Source: Prostheceraeus crozeri
Taxonomy: Eukaryota > Platyhelminthes > Polycladida > Euryleptidae
Length of the DNA: 64,000 bases
Reading direction: 5' to 3'
Assembly: GCA_907163375.1 (NCBI GenBank)
Contig: CAJQUW010002129.1
Coordinates: forward strand, 62,001-126,000
In this document: piece by piece, positions 1-12,119 of the stretch
Position numbering within the stretch: the first letter of the stretch is position 1
Layout of the letters: the number at the start of each line of letters is the position of its first letter
Program-made: the position numbers and the translations under genes
Notes under the pieces: generated by a model
The model's input: the letters and a program-made list of their open reading frames with translations, nothing else
The model's database searches: none
What the model was told of the DNA's origin: nothing

Positions 1-102
1 ACTCACATTTCTCTTTAAGGCATATATTTGATGAGAACGTCGCTTTACGCTGCCCATGCATGTGTTTGGCATATTCATTGAAGAAATAATTGCTTATTTC
101 AG

Positions 103-205
103 TATTCAGCACAGAAGGATACGAAAGCAATGCTGGCTCGGGCCAAGAAGAAAGGTCTCCTTGATTTCAGTGGAAAGAAGAAAAAGAAAAAGAAGAAACC
201 GAAAC
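103..205 (+). CDS. Internal coding exon of an unidentified host gene (Lys-rich)
   Basis: The exon is bounded by an acceptor (cttatttcag, ending at 102) and a donor (gtgagt at 206). Read from 103 in phase 0 it gives YSAQKDTKA, then MLARAKKKGLLDFSG, then a run of eight lysines and PK, ending with one base of a split codon. The other two frames do not fit a clean exon. The donor phase (1) matches the acceptor phase of 19063-19331, which supports joining the two. The lysine run could be a nuclear or nucleolar signal; that is inference. I do not recognise the family. The rest of the gene lies upstream of the window. The exact acceptor could also be the AG at 109. Confidence 0.6.
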
Positions 206-436
206 GTGAGTATTCTACAAGTTTCGACAGATTTTCATGCTTCAACTAGCACTTTTGTAGAAACAACATTTCCAGTTCTATTTTATAATCTCTGAGTGTC
301 TCAAGGACTGACCGGTTGATTTTCATTCAAAAATTCATGTCAACTGATAACGATAGTATTCAACTTTATTTCCTAATACAGAGCGGTACTATAGGTTGCT
401 ATAGAAATTTTCAAACCATCAGAGATACTACAACAA

Positions 437-746
437 TCAGATCAGCGAGGATAAGCGAGTAATGGTGTTGTTATAATGAGATTGGCGAATTTGGCGAGGT
501 GGTAAGAGTCGACGGGTATGTCTTAGAGAATCAAGGGGTTTGCGGAACATGAAAAAGGGTACGAGAGGATGGGAGACAGGAGCGACTTTCTTTAAGAATT
601 TCGCACAAATATTATCAAGCCGTTGCTGCACTGATGCCGGGGAGAAAGAAATGTTGGCCAATTCGCAAACTCTCTTCTCTATGCTCAGTATCTTGGACAT
701 GGTGTTAGCAGGGAGGTCACAGATATTTGATAAAATATCAGGATGA
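437..746 (-). mobile_element. LINE ORF2 C-terminal remnant
   Basis: The minus frame 700-437 ends with a pattern typical of the tail of jockey/CR1-type LINE ORF2 proteins. It has a KFLKKV helix, then HPLVPFF, then an arginine-rich LRHTRRLLPP stretch, and finishes YNNTITRLSSLI before the stop. This is the usual place where such proteins end. No reverse transcriptase domain remains upstream, so the piece is strongly 5'-truncated. Assignment is by motif resemblance only. Confidence 0.4.
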
Positions 747-796
747 CAAGTATCATTTGATTATATTTCTCATAATTGTTATTAATGGCTAAATAC

Positions 797-1248
797 GTCA
801 TTTGTATAACAATCAAAGACACCAATTGATTCTCATAATTTATTAGCCATGTAGCAAGCTTTTCGCCCGCACTCTGTCAGGTGCTTGATAGTCATCAGAG
901 TCCACCATGCAGTTCTCTTCTTCCTCAGAGTGCCATCACACGTCACTTGATTACTTGTAGATATGTGACGTCAGTGCCAGAGACAATTTTACTGTGCTAG
1001 TTAGATCACGTTATTTGAACATTTTGCGTTGTCTTGAAGCTCTGTCTATCCAAAGAACTGCTACCTATGCATTATTGGGGAACGGGCGTTGTCCGCGGTC
1101 AGTCTTATCAAATTAATTCTATCTTGTCATCCCCGCGTTGCACCTGACGAAGAACGGGCTAAAGGCTTCGTATATGCTGCATGCCAAATAAATTGTGAAG
1201 ATTAACTGGTGTCTTTGCTCTACTTTCGTTATTATACAAATTGAGTAA
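797..1248. repeat. Imperfect foldback (~110-bp arms)
   Basis: The left arm (about 797-903) and right arm (about 1130-1248) are imperfect reverse complements. Both contain caaagacacca, then aatttatt, then a GTCAGGTGC block in inverted orientation. The right arm carries CCTGACGAAGAACGGGC, which resembles the 'tgacgaagnncgggcc...aaac' motif often found at Penelope-like element ends. A Penelope-derived or MITE-like origin is inference. About 230 bp separates the arms, with no open frame of note. Confidence 0.5.
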
Positions 1249-1413
1249 GGGGTCAAAGTTTTTCAATAATTGCTTTATATACACAGCTGGAACAGCTGTA
1301 TAAAATGTATCTTTATCGAGTTAGTGCATCAAACAAGACATCCCAGTTGAATGTTCAGAAGTGCATCACTTCTTATTAATGCACTTAGAAGACTGCACTT
1401 TGATTTCTGCGGC

Positions 1414-2451
1414 ATCTCATGCACTTTCGATGGCCAGAAATAGCTTTCTATAAATACATCATCCGCTTCTACATTCCTTTAAATTCACATGTAATACAAG
1501 TTTCGTAATTTCGTCCTAGATTTGCTAAGACACCATTCTTCTTAATTATGTCATTCAGTCATGAATTCGTAATGGCAAGCTAAAAATAGAGCAGAATGCG
1601 GAAACTTACAGCTGTCTTCAATGAGGCCTCAATTGTGCGGTCAGTTTCTTGTATGCGACATAGACGCTTGAAATTAATAGTTCCAAATCCGACTGAACTT
1701 TATCAACGTAAATGTAACTGAACTGCACAAATGTTCATATCCACAAAGCATTTGTAATTGTCAGAATGCAAAAGTAAACTCATCAAACATTAGTGTGAGA
1801 CTCTTCCACTTTCACCATGCACTTATCAAGTTTTGTAAGTAAAAGTTCAATAAGTATACAGGTCAGAGACAGAATCTGTGGAAACAGAGGATGAAATCGT
1901 GTCGTTTGAATTTGAGTGCGACTTCTAGCAGAATAGTGATTCAGACCGTTTTTCTGCTATGAGGTTAGTAAGATTTACTGAAGAACAAGTTTGGAGTGAA
2001 TATAACTAAATATACATGTAGAGAATCGTTCATATTAGAGGTGCTTCTGACGAAATAGTAGGCCTATTCAGTTAGCCTTCACATTAAACTAATCACTGTG
2101 TTAAGCAATGAAAGTTAACCATTATTGCCATTTTATCGGCGCATCAACTTCCACAGCTGTCGGTCTTCAAGAAACATGCAGGTGTAGAACTGCAATACAC
2201 TTCGGGTATCACAGAATCAACGGTACGCGCATCTGTAGTATCTTAGAGATTCATGCTAAAAAGGAAGTTCAAACTTTGAATTTGCATCTTTTTGGAGAGA
2301 GTCTGTTTTATAAGCAATATAGTCGAATTAAGCATCAAATGTTACGAAATTATCCCCATGTAAAATTCCCATTACTTCCAGCTTGATCATTCCTTCCTGT
2401 AAACCATCGCCAAACTTGGGACCTGCTAATCTCCCAAACTATTTCACCAAT
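1414..2451 (+). repeat. Segmental duplication, block A copy 1
   Basis: This block matches 6252-7290 almost base for base, with scattered substitutions and small indels. It starts at atctcatgcac and ends near accaat. Both copies keep a similar plus-strand open frame (2108-2386 here, 92 codons) of no recognised family. Together with block B it forms a unit whose second copy is contiguous (6252-7716). This first copy is interrupted by the 3.4 kb segment 2452-5824. Confidence 0.85.
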
Positions 2452-2928
2452 CGAATAGGCATTGAAAGGGGATTCAGAAAACAGCATCAGTTTTATTTCT
2501 AAGGTCATTCCTACGCTGAGGTAACCGTCAAAGGTAAAAAACGCCAATTTTTGACAATTTTCATTAGATCACGGTTTGAAATGGAAAATGACAACAAGAA
2601 CTAATAATCTATACACTAAGCGAAGGATCTGTTTAAGGTAGTTAATAAAACGATGATTGTTAATCGCTATGATATTACATCAATGTATTAGATGAGGTGG
2701 AAGATCAAATAATTCAAACTTTAAGTTCAATTGAAACATCAGGAAAATCCCACAGTTTAGTATCTAGTTTCTCCGTGAAGAGAGAACCCAATTCGGTGAC
2801 TTTCATCGAGACATTGAGGCTAAAAGCAGCATGATTCTGAAATTCTCAATAATCACTGATCAGATGCAAGACTAAAAATTTAAAAATTATAAAAAATCAT
2901 AATTAAATTTGGATTTCAAACATACATA

Positions 2929-4714
2929 CAGGCCGGCCATAAAGTCACGCAGGATGTTCAAAACACCCTGTTCCCAGGCATTCTCACCTATACAAATCCA
3001 AATACTGTGAATATATTCTCCTTATCATGGCAAATTGTCTGTTATCTCGCGATACCCCCTTGTACAAAGAACTTTGATAGAGATCTGCCTCAAAACAAGT
3101 ACTGTATTTACGTCACTCAATCTATCTTCTAAGATATAATTCAACTCTTCATTCTTATGCAATTAAAGTTCTAGCATCTGATCCAACTGTCATTTTTGTG
3201 AATTGTGTTGAACTGATTTAATTATTCACTGCGAAATCAAGTCAGTGAAAGTCAGATTGAATAGTCATCACTTGCGGCGAAGAACCGATCGAACACACGT
3301 GTAAACAAAAGAATGGATTTACCGACCCGTATAAAGTTAGTGAAATTTTATTATCAATCTAATTGCTCTTCAAAACAAGCATTACGACTTTTTCGAAATG
3401 AAACTGGTATCAGGAATCCTCCTTGTTGTGAAACGACAGTTTCACGTCTCATACAACGTTTCGAAACTACCGGCAGTGTTGAAGATGAGCCCCGATGTGG
3501 ACGCCCAAGAGTTTCCGATGCTACAGTTCAGAAAGTTGAAGAAACTTTGACGGATTTGAAGAAGCGACACTCGCTAGGGGTGTGTAGCTCTACAAGAGTC
3601 GCAGCCAGCACTCAAGTACCGCAATCGACTGTCAAGAAAATTTTCCATGAGAGATTACATCTTCGACCATATCACATCTAAAGGGCCCAAGAACTTAAGG
3701 AAACTGACTATGAAAAGCGTTTACAATTCGCAAACCTCTTCACAGAGATGTGTGAGCGTGATCCAAGGTTCTTTGATTCGATCTTGTGGACTGATGAAGC
3801 TCATTTCTATTTGAATGGTTGTGTGTTTACCAGAAATTGTGTTATTTGGGCCGCTTCTAATCCGCATGTGACTGTCTCATCATCTCTACACCCAGAAAAG
3901 ATTACCGTTTGGGGAGGCTTTACGTCAACAATGATTTTACCACCGTTCTTCTTTGATGGCAGTATTGACGTTGATTCCTATCTTGCTATGCTCCAGAGTC
4001 ATGTTGTTCCATTGCTGAAACAAAGGCGAATGCTCTCTAAGACGACTTTCCAACAGGATGGAGCGCCTCCTCACATAAAGAGGTGCGTGGCTGATTATCT
4101 TCGGCAGCAGTTTGGGACAAGAATTATCAGCCGATGCTTTGATCGTCCATGGCCTCTACGATCGCCTGATCTGTCACCGGCGGATTTCTGGTTTTAGGGT
4201 GCTCTGAAGCACAGAGTGTATCAAAGGTGTCCGACGACATTGGATGAGCTTAGAGAGGCAATTTGTGAAGAAATGAGCTCCATTTCCCCGTCAGATTTGC
4301 GGAGAAGCTGTGAGAATATTCTGGTTCGTCTTGAAGAATTGAAACTTAACCAAGGTCGTCATATTGAGAATTCATAGACTGTACACATTTTGTTTGACTA
4401 CATTTATTTGTTAACGGTACCAATCAATATTTCGAATAGAATACAAGTTGTTTTTCTTATAGAAACTTGCTCTGGAACACTATTTCTTGAATAAAGAGTT
4501 GAATTATATCTTAGACGATAGATTGAGTGACGTAAATACAGTACTTGTTTTGAGGCAGATCTCTATCAAAGTTCTTTGTACAAGGGGATATCGCGAGATA
4601 CCAGACAATTTGCCATGATAAGGAGAATATATTCACAGTATTTGGATTTGGGTAGGTGAGAATGCCTGGGAACAGGGTGTTTTGAACATCCTGCGTGACT
4701 TTATGGCCGGCCTG
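2929..4714 (+). mobile_element. Mariner-like (DD41D) DNA transposon with long terminal inverted repeats
   Basis: The 1786-bp element starts CAGGCCGGCCATAAAGTC and ends with its reverse complement. It is flanked by TA on each side (2927-2928 and 4715-4716), the IS630-Tc1-mariner target signature. The terminal inverted repeats are unusually long, about 220 bp (2929-3153 and 4490-4714), and nearly identical. One transposase gene lies between them. It sits inside the extra segment of duplication copy 1 within the large host intron. High arm identity and only two stops in the gene suggest a fairly young insertion. Confidence 0.9.
3313..4377 (+). pseudogene. DD41D mariner transposase, two in-frame stops
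   Basis: One reading frame of 355 codons runs from ATG 3313 to TAG 4375-4377 and is interrupted by TAA at 3679-3681 and TAG at 4195-4197. The N-terminus is a helix-turn-helix DNA-binding region (MDLPTRIKLVKFYYQSN..., then ETTVSRLIQRFETTGSV and GRPRVSD, about residues 1-75). The catalytic residues are visible. The first Asp is in WTDEAHF and the second in FQQDGAPPH. The third is in SPDLSPADFWF, 41 residues after the second, which gives a DD41D spacing rather than the mariner DD34D. Length is normal for the family. The second stop replaces what is normally a Trp in FWFWG. With both stops the copy should not make active transposase. Confidence 0.85.
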
Positions 4715-5824
4715 TACATAATAAGCAGATAATTTCAAATTCAAAAACTTCGCATTTGTGAATATCTTTATATTAATAGGGTGAATCCTTTGTGTAATCT
4801 CAACTTATTTCATAAAATATTGATGCCGCAGTATACATTAGGAGTGAAGAAACCGAAATTTTCCAAAATAATCCAAACATTCAAATTTTAAAAAGCTTTC
4901 ACCTCAAAAGTATTGCACCGAATTTGTTATCCTTCAGTCAAAAGTTGCATAATCCGTAGAAAGTAAGCTACTAGAGATGTGATGGCCATAACTTGCTTGG
5001 TTTTAAAGATATTCAAAAGTTCGCCTGAGGGAGAAAAACGTCCCAAATGGGGCGTGGGCTAATGCTTCTAGAACATAGTCACGTCTTCAGCGTGTGGGAT
5101 TTCAAACTCTTGTCAGCATCTCGAGAGTCACTCTCAATTATCACTTGCTGACCAACATTTGACCCGTGGCTACCTACCCATCCCTGTCATTCTGAACGTA
5201 GGTTAAGGCGCTCACTCTTGGAAATATTGTAAGTTGGATATATTTCTATCCCCATAACAAAAAGTAAAGAAAGACACTTTGTACTTAATCTCCTGGATTT
5301 CTGTTTCGATGAAGAAATCTTGCAACAAGCCATTGAATTTCAGAGTGCGCCTTTTTTGAGAAAGTGGCCTAACTGCCTTTTATCATTCCCAAAGGAAAAA
5401 CATTCTATCTGAAATTGCGAAGTATTTTACGTTCTATCCAGTCGCTTTTCAATATCTCCATTATCCGGCATTTTGCCAATTCAGATAGCTTGGTGTTCCC
5501 GCTGTCATAGATAGCCTGCATCTTGCAGAGATCATAGAATACGTCATCTTCTCAGTGCACAAACTTTGCTTCAATTCCATAACAATCACTTTCATGGAAA
5601 CTGACGTTTTCCTCTGACATCGCGCTTGTCATAATGGCATGAAAATTTGTATATCTTTGAGTAGAAATCAACCCATATTATTCTACATATCAGACATTCT
5701 GTTACAGAAAATTAATGCTTTTTTCAAGAATCGAAAAGAATAAGCTGTGTCATGGATTACAGAATTTACAGAACCAATCTGAAAAGTACAATTGGATACA
5801 TCAGCCGGTCAATGACGTTAGACT

Positions 5825-6251
5825 TTGATCATCTTACTTGATTTTACAATAAAGTGACGGCTTGAGGTCAAATTTGATGAATTCGATGTCTGATTGCTCA
5901 GTGGCAAAGAAGTGTTTTACATGACGCCTGGAATCTTGACAGACGCGTCAACTTTGCAAAACCATTCACTCAAATATTTCTGAGGGTTCTCATCAACAAA
6001 GACGTCGAAGAGCTTAGTTATCTTTTCTCTGGATATTCTGGATGACTCTTGAAAATTTAGTAAATGTGGAATGCAATTTAATGACATTATGTCACAACAA
6101 GTATTCTGCATACTGGCGTGTTCTCCTCCATGTTAGTATGCCATGTAAAGCACTGTAGTGGTAAATGCGGGAAAATCTTCATAATTACAAATTTCCAGTT
6201 CCTGTCTTAATAATGAATAAACACGCATGCATGTGTAGGGATGTACAGAAC
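5825..6251 (-). repeat. Segmental duplication, block B copy 1
   Basis: This block matches 7291-7716 with scattered differences. Both copies keep a 64-codon minus-strand frame (here 6111-5917, ending DASVKIPGVM at its C-terminus), with about ten amino-acid differences. That frame is of no recognised family, and the substitution pattern looks neutral. Block A copy 2 begins immediately after its end. Confidence 0.8.
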
Positions 6252-7716
6252 ATCTCATGCACATTCGATGGCCAGAAATAGCTTTCTATAAATACATCAT
6301 CCGCTTCTACATTCCTTTAAATTCACATGTAATACAAGTTTCGTAATTTCGTCCTAGATTTGCTAAGACCCCCATTCTTCTTAATTATGTCTTTCAGTCA
6401 AGAATTCGGAATGGCAAGCTAAAAATAGAACAGAATCCGGAAACTTACAATTGTCTTGAATGAGGCCTCAATTGTGCGGTCAGTTTCTTGCATGTGACAT
6501 AAACGCTTGAAATTAATAGTTCCAAATCCGAACTCAACATTATCAACGTAAATGTAACTGAATTGCACAAATGTTCATATCCTCAAAGCATTTGAAATTG
6601 TCAGAATGCAAAAGTAAACTCATCAAACATTAGAGTGAGACTCTTCTAACTTTCACCATGAACTTATCAAGTTTTGTAAGAAAAAGATCAATAACTGTAG
6701 GTCAGAGATACAATATGTGGAAACAGAGGATGAAACCGTGTCGTTTGAATTTGAGTGCGACTTCTAGCAGAATAATGATTCAGACCGTTTTTCTGCTATG
6801 AGGTCAGTAAGATGTATTGGAGAAGACGTTTGGAGTGAATATATATCTAAATATACATGTAGAGAATCGTTCATATTAGAGGTGTTTCTGACGAAATAGT
6901 AGGCCTGTTCAGTTAGCCTTCACATTAAACTAATCACTATGTTAAGCAATGAAAGTTAGCCATTATTGCCATTTTATCGGCGCATCAACTTCCACAGCTG
7001 TCAGTCTTCAAGAAACATGCAGGTGTAGAACTACAAAACACTTCGGGCATCACAAAATCAACGGTACGCGCATCTGTAGAATCTTAGATATTCATGCTAA
7101 AAAGGAAGTTCAAACTTTGAATTTGCATCTTTTTGGAGAGAGTCCGTTTTATAAGCAATATAGTCGAATTAAGCATCGAATGTTACGAAATTATCCCCAT
7201 ATAAAATTCCCATTTCTTCCGTTTGATCATTCCTTCCTGTAAACCATCGCCACACAGGGAGCCCGCTGATCTCCCAACCTATTGCACCAATTTGACCATC
7301 TTACTTGATTTTACAATGAAGTGAGGGCTTGAAGTCAAATTTGATGAATTCGATGTCTGATTGCTCAGTGGTAAAGAAGTGTTTTACATGACACCTGGAA
7401 TCTTGCCAGACGCGTCAACTGTGCAAAACCAATCACTCAAATATTTCTGAGGGTTCTCATCAACAAAGACGTCGAAGAAATGAGTTATCCTTTCTCTGGA
7501 TGTCCCGGATGACTCTTGAGAATTTAGTAAATGTGGAATGCAATTTAATGACATTATATCACAACAAGTATTCTCCATACTATTGTGTTCTCTTCCATGT
7601 TAGTATGCCATGTAGAGCATTGTAGTGGTAAATGCGGGAAAATCTTCTATTACAAATTTCCAGTTCTTGTCTTAATAATGAATAAACACACATGCATGTG
7701 TACGGATGTACAAAAC
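6252..7716 (+). repeat. Segmental duplication copy 2 (blocks A and B contiguous)
   Basis: Block A copy 2 is 6252-7290 and block B copy 2 is 7291-7716, making an uninterrupted 1465-bp unit. It lies directly after block B of copy 1, so the two units are in direct tandem order. The open frames at 6949-7242 (+) and 7578-7384 (-) parallel those of copy 1. Neither resembles a known protein. Confidence 0.8.
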
Positions 7717-8489
7717 CTTGTATTATTTTTTCAGTTACCTGCACTTTGCCCATGGAAGGTAAGAAGTGTTGAAGACATTTTTGTTCATGAATGTATGATG
7801 TGTAAACGCACTGTTCAATCTTCAGCATCATGATATCCCAGTTATTGACGCCTCAACCATCAGTATATATTGATGTCCGAGTTATTTACTGCTCCGGACA
7901 TCGTCGCATGACTTCCTGCACCTGTCATCATTTCTTGAATACTCTGTATATTTGGAAGAGAATTAGGCTATTACTGAGCAGATTTGCATGCCTGCTTAGT
8001 TTGTCTATTGGTATTGTAAATGAAAACACAGTTGTGAAATTATGATCGCTAAGTTCAATGAGCACATGGCTTTATGACTGCATTGGCAATGAGGAGTGAT
8101 GATCCGGTCATCTGGCTGAGGCTCTATGAATCATGACATGCTAAGAACGACACAATATTCAAAGATTGTCTGATAACTGCATGTAGCTGTAAGTGAGGCA
8201 ACTTGAAATTCATCAAAACAGCGAATGAAGAAAAATCACACTATCAACATTATCATGATCAACTCCGAGTTCCTGCCAGAACCGAATTCTGAAGATCATA
8301 ATGTCTCTCTAGTAAGATACCAGTTCGTCTTTAGTAGATGGCCAGTCAGAGCAGTCGCAGTAATAATTATTACAAAAGGTCATTGTTCTTTGAGCTACAA
8401 TTGTGGACCATAATCCATTAATGCAGCAACGACTGACGCAAAATCAATGTGCATCTAAATTACTCGTCAGTTACTGTACCGAAGTTTTG
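7717..8489. other. Interval without recognised features
   Basis: The region is AT-rich intronic sequence. Short open frames are present but carry no recognisable domains, splice context or repeat structure. Confidence 0.4.
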
Positions 8490-9783
8490 ATTTAGAGCTG
8501 CATGAGAATTTGTAATGAGAATTGAGTGCATGAAAAGATGCCTTCTTTTAATGTGACGCTCGCTCAGCTGCATGAGGATCTGAAATAGAATTGAGTGCAA
8601 CGAAAGATGTCTTCTTTTAATCTGACGCTCGTTCAGCTCCATGAAGATTTAAAATGAGAATTGAGTGCATGAAAGGATGCCTTCTTTTAATGTGACGCTC
8701 GCTCAGCTGCATGAGAATTTGAAATGAGAATTGAGTGCATGAAAAGATGCTTTCCTTTAATGTGACGCTCGTTCAGCTGCATGAGAATTTGAAATGAGAA
8801 TTGAGTGCATGAAAAGATGCCTTCTTTTAAGGCGACGTTCATTCAGCTCCATGAAGATTTAAAATGAGAATTGAGTGCATGAAAAGATGCCTTCTTTTAA
8901 TGTGACGCTCGTTCAACTGCATGAAGATTCAAAATGAGATTTGAGTGCATGAAAAGATGCCTTCCTTTAATGTGACGCTCGTTCAACTGCATGAGAATTT
9001 GAAATGAGAATTGAGTGCATGAAAGGATGCCTTCTTTTAATGTGACGCTCGTTCAGTTGCATGAGAATTTGAAATAGAATTGAGTGCATGAGAAGATGCC
9101 TTCCTTTAATGTGACGTTCGTTCAGCTGCATGAGAATTTGAAATGAGAATTGAGTGCATGAAAGGATGCCTTCTTTTAATGTGACGCTCGTTCAACTGCA
9201 TGAAGATTCAAAATGAGATTTGAGTGCATGAAAAGATGTTTTCCTTTAATGTGACGCTCGTTCAGCTGCATGAGAATTTGAAATGAGAATTGAGTGCATG
9301 AAAAGATGCCTTCTTTTAATGTGACGCTCGCTAAGCTGCATGAGGATCTGAAATAGAATTGAGTGCAACGAAAGATGTCTTCTTTTAATGTGACGCTCAC
9401 TCAGCTGCATGAAGATTCAAAATGAGATTTGAGTGCATGAGAAGATGCCTTCTTTTAATGTGACGCTCGTTCAGCTGCATGAGAATTTGAAATGAGAATT
9501 GAGTGCATGAGAAGATGCCTTCTTTTAATGTGACGCTCGTTCAGCTGCATGAGAATTTGAAATGAGAATTGAGTGCATGAAAGGATGCCTTCTTTTAATG
9601 TGACGCTCGCTCAGCTGCATGAAGATTTAAAATGAGAATTGAGTGCATGAAAGGATGCCTTCTTTTAATGTGACGCTCGCTCAGCTGCATGAGAATTTGA
9701 AATGAGATTTGTGTGCATGGCAAGGTGTTTTCTTTTAATGTGACGCTCGCTCAGCTGCATGAGAATTTGAAATGAGATTTGAA
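8490..9783. repeat. 70-bp minisatellite, about 18 copies
   Basis: A 70-bp unit repeats head to tail. Its core is ttgagtgcatgaaaagatgc, then cttcttttaatgtgacgctc, then gttcagctgcatgagaattt. Unit starts recur every 70 bases (for example tgtgacgctc at 8691 and 8761). Units differ by single substitutions and occasional 1-2 base indels. Variants such as 'caacgaaagatgt' and 'cattcagctcc' recur in more than one unit, which suggests expansion by duplication of multi-unit blocks. Short minus-strand frames here are repeat by-products. Confidence 0.95.
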
Positions 9784-12119
9784 CGCATCGGACTTTGTGT
9801 GCGCCTGTACACACTCACACACAGAGCCTTGATCAGTCATGCATCTCACATCACGGACTTAGTCACGACGTTGCAACACGAGATTGTTTCTTAGAATCTA
9901 GCGGCTACATGGACTTCGTCTGAGGCACCTACATTCTAATTTGCTGTTCAATTCATTTACAACAAAGGCAAAATGACCACAGAAAATGCGAATCTCGATC
10001 AAATCAGTCACTGATGTGCAAAATTATATGCATAATTCGTCTTGTCTAACATCTTGTTTATATTTCTAAACATTGACGCATTCATTACAACATTTCTAGT
10101 AATTGGTTTCTAGCTTGATGTACCTCAACATCCACACACCTGGCTGTAGAGGACGACGGGCAATCGCGCCGCGTTAAGCAGAAACAGATGCATGCAGTTT
10201 CTACAATGTCCTCAGTTTTCACATGAATTTTGGCATGTAACAACTAAATGTAGCAACTAAATCCATCGAGGAAGCACTAGATTGACAATGACAAAAGGTA
10301 CTTGCGATATAAAAACCAAACGATAGAATGAAAAGACCTTAAAATTCCAGCGGATAATTACGCCCATGTCAACAACTGCCAATTAAGCATGTATTTCTGC
10401 GCTGTAGCGATCGTATAAACAACATTGATCAGCACTCGCTTTGTCGAAGTCTGCAAGGCTTCAGGAAACTACTGACCACATTCAAAATTGTCAATCCATA
10501 GCCCTGTTTGGATGCATGCACGTATTAGTAGGCCAGGACACCCTTTGCGTCTGTACAAGCGTTGTGAAGTAGGCCTAAATTAATAGTCAGCCATGATTTT
10601 CCTGCGACGAATTGTTCAACAATAGATTCATGCAAGAAAGCTCGTGCTGATGTACTATGTTGCTGCCTCCCACCATATCATCTCCTCCACCTGCATGCAT
10701 TGACGTGGAACTTATGACCAAGATGCTATAGAAGATGTACATTTGCATCTCTATTTCGATATCTTGCTGCAAAAGTGCTTTGTGTATGTGCATGGAATTT
10801 GTGAACAGGCTTTGAACAAGATAGGTTCATAGGCAAATTGGAACAATTTATTGATAAATCGGCGATAGTTTTCTCCACCAAATAGAAAGGTTTCGCAGGG
10901 AGCTACTACTTGTGTCACCGTTTACAGTAGTACCCTGCAAGTGTATTTCATGGTGATGGATGTGAATTATGCGCATTATGGCGCATTTTTTGAACGTGCT
11001 GTTTCGATATCAAAAGCTTTTTAATTGATCTGTCAAAGCCGTGTTATCTACAATTTCGCTAAAACATTTCTCCCATGCTTTAACGCTAATATGATGTTTT
11101 ACATACTGATAAAATTGCAAAATTTTTATTGGAATTTACTGTTGATAAATACGTTTTGTCATCACTTCGCTTTTACCCCAATTATTGTGCCAATTTATAT
11201 ACGCATCAATGATCTTCGCATCAATGACAGTTTGTTCAAGGCCTGTTTGAATATCTGAGTGACTTTTCGTTCAATGCTGCTAGACTTTATCCTTACAGTT
11301 CGTGTCTTACCTTTTAGAAGAAGCTGGACGTACGTATATGTTGAAATACCTGCCATTTCTTTCACATCTTTGCTCTAAAATTTTAATATTTGAAAGCTTT
11401 TTTACAATTCCTTGCATTTTGTTTATCTTTTGATACTTCTTCAAGTAAAGAAGTTTCGAGGAAAACTTACGTTTTGGTATGCATTTCAGGCATGCTTTTT
11501 GTGTATATTTTTATCTTGTGCATTCTAGGCGTCTTTCCTAACGATCTTTCAGGTAATCGAAGAAATGTAATGATCCTGTTAAATGTGAATTCACTGAATG
11601 TGGATTTACATAAAAAACAGCGAAATAACCACTCATATATCAGATTTTGATAGAGCACCGTAAATGCATCATCATTTTTGTTGTTGAGATATTTTCCAAG
11701 TTCATTCAATTGATACAGTGACGAAATAACACGAGGCAGCGAATTTCTGACATTACAGTATATCTGAATGAAAGACTGATCTATAATTGAAAATCTTACT
11801 TTTAAAGGGGGTGACGGACTGGATGATTATTGATGGCTGAGTTACAGTTAGGCACATTGAAATAATGGAAGAATATTGAAGAAGATGTCCAGGTTTGAAA
11901 CATTTGATTTCATTCTCCTGTGAGTCGTCAACAGGAGCCCAGAGTTCCCATTGTTTCATGGCTTTGCTATTCGTGATACTGGATGTTGCCCAGGATGTTG
12001 GAAAACTTGGCGGTCTCATATTACCCACAGTGGTAAAGTAGGACGGTCCATTAACCACCCTGTGATTGCAGCGCTTCTGGAAATGTGTCTTAAGGAATCT
12101 GTTCCAGCTGACGTCTGCT
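9784..12119. other. Intronic interval without recognised features
   Basis: I see no recognisable coding block, element termini or tandem array. Open frames such as 11025-11258 and 11390-11650 are AT-rich with no identifiable domain. Confidence 0.4.

Larger units (their letters stand above)
2452..5824. other. 3.4 kb segment present only in duplication copy 1
   Basis: In copy 2, blocks A and B abut directly at about 7290, whereas here 3373 bp separate them. The segment contains the complete-ended DD41D mariner 2929-4714. The remaining ~1.6 kb (2452-2926 and 4717-5824) shows no recognised gene or termini. Either the segment was inserted into copy 1 or it was lost from copy 2. I see no target-site duplication at its outer edges. 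Confidence 0.55.

Noticed and set aside
8490-9783. CRISPR-like array
   Set aside because: The 70-bp units are contiguous without unique spacers, in a eukaryotic intron. It is a minisatellite.
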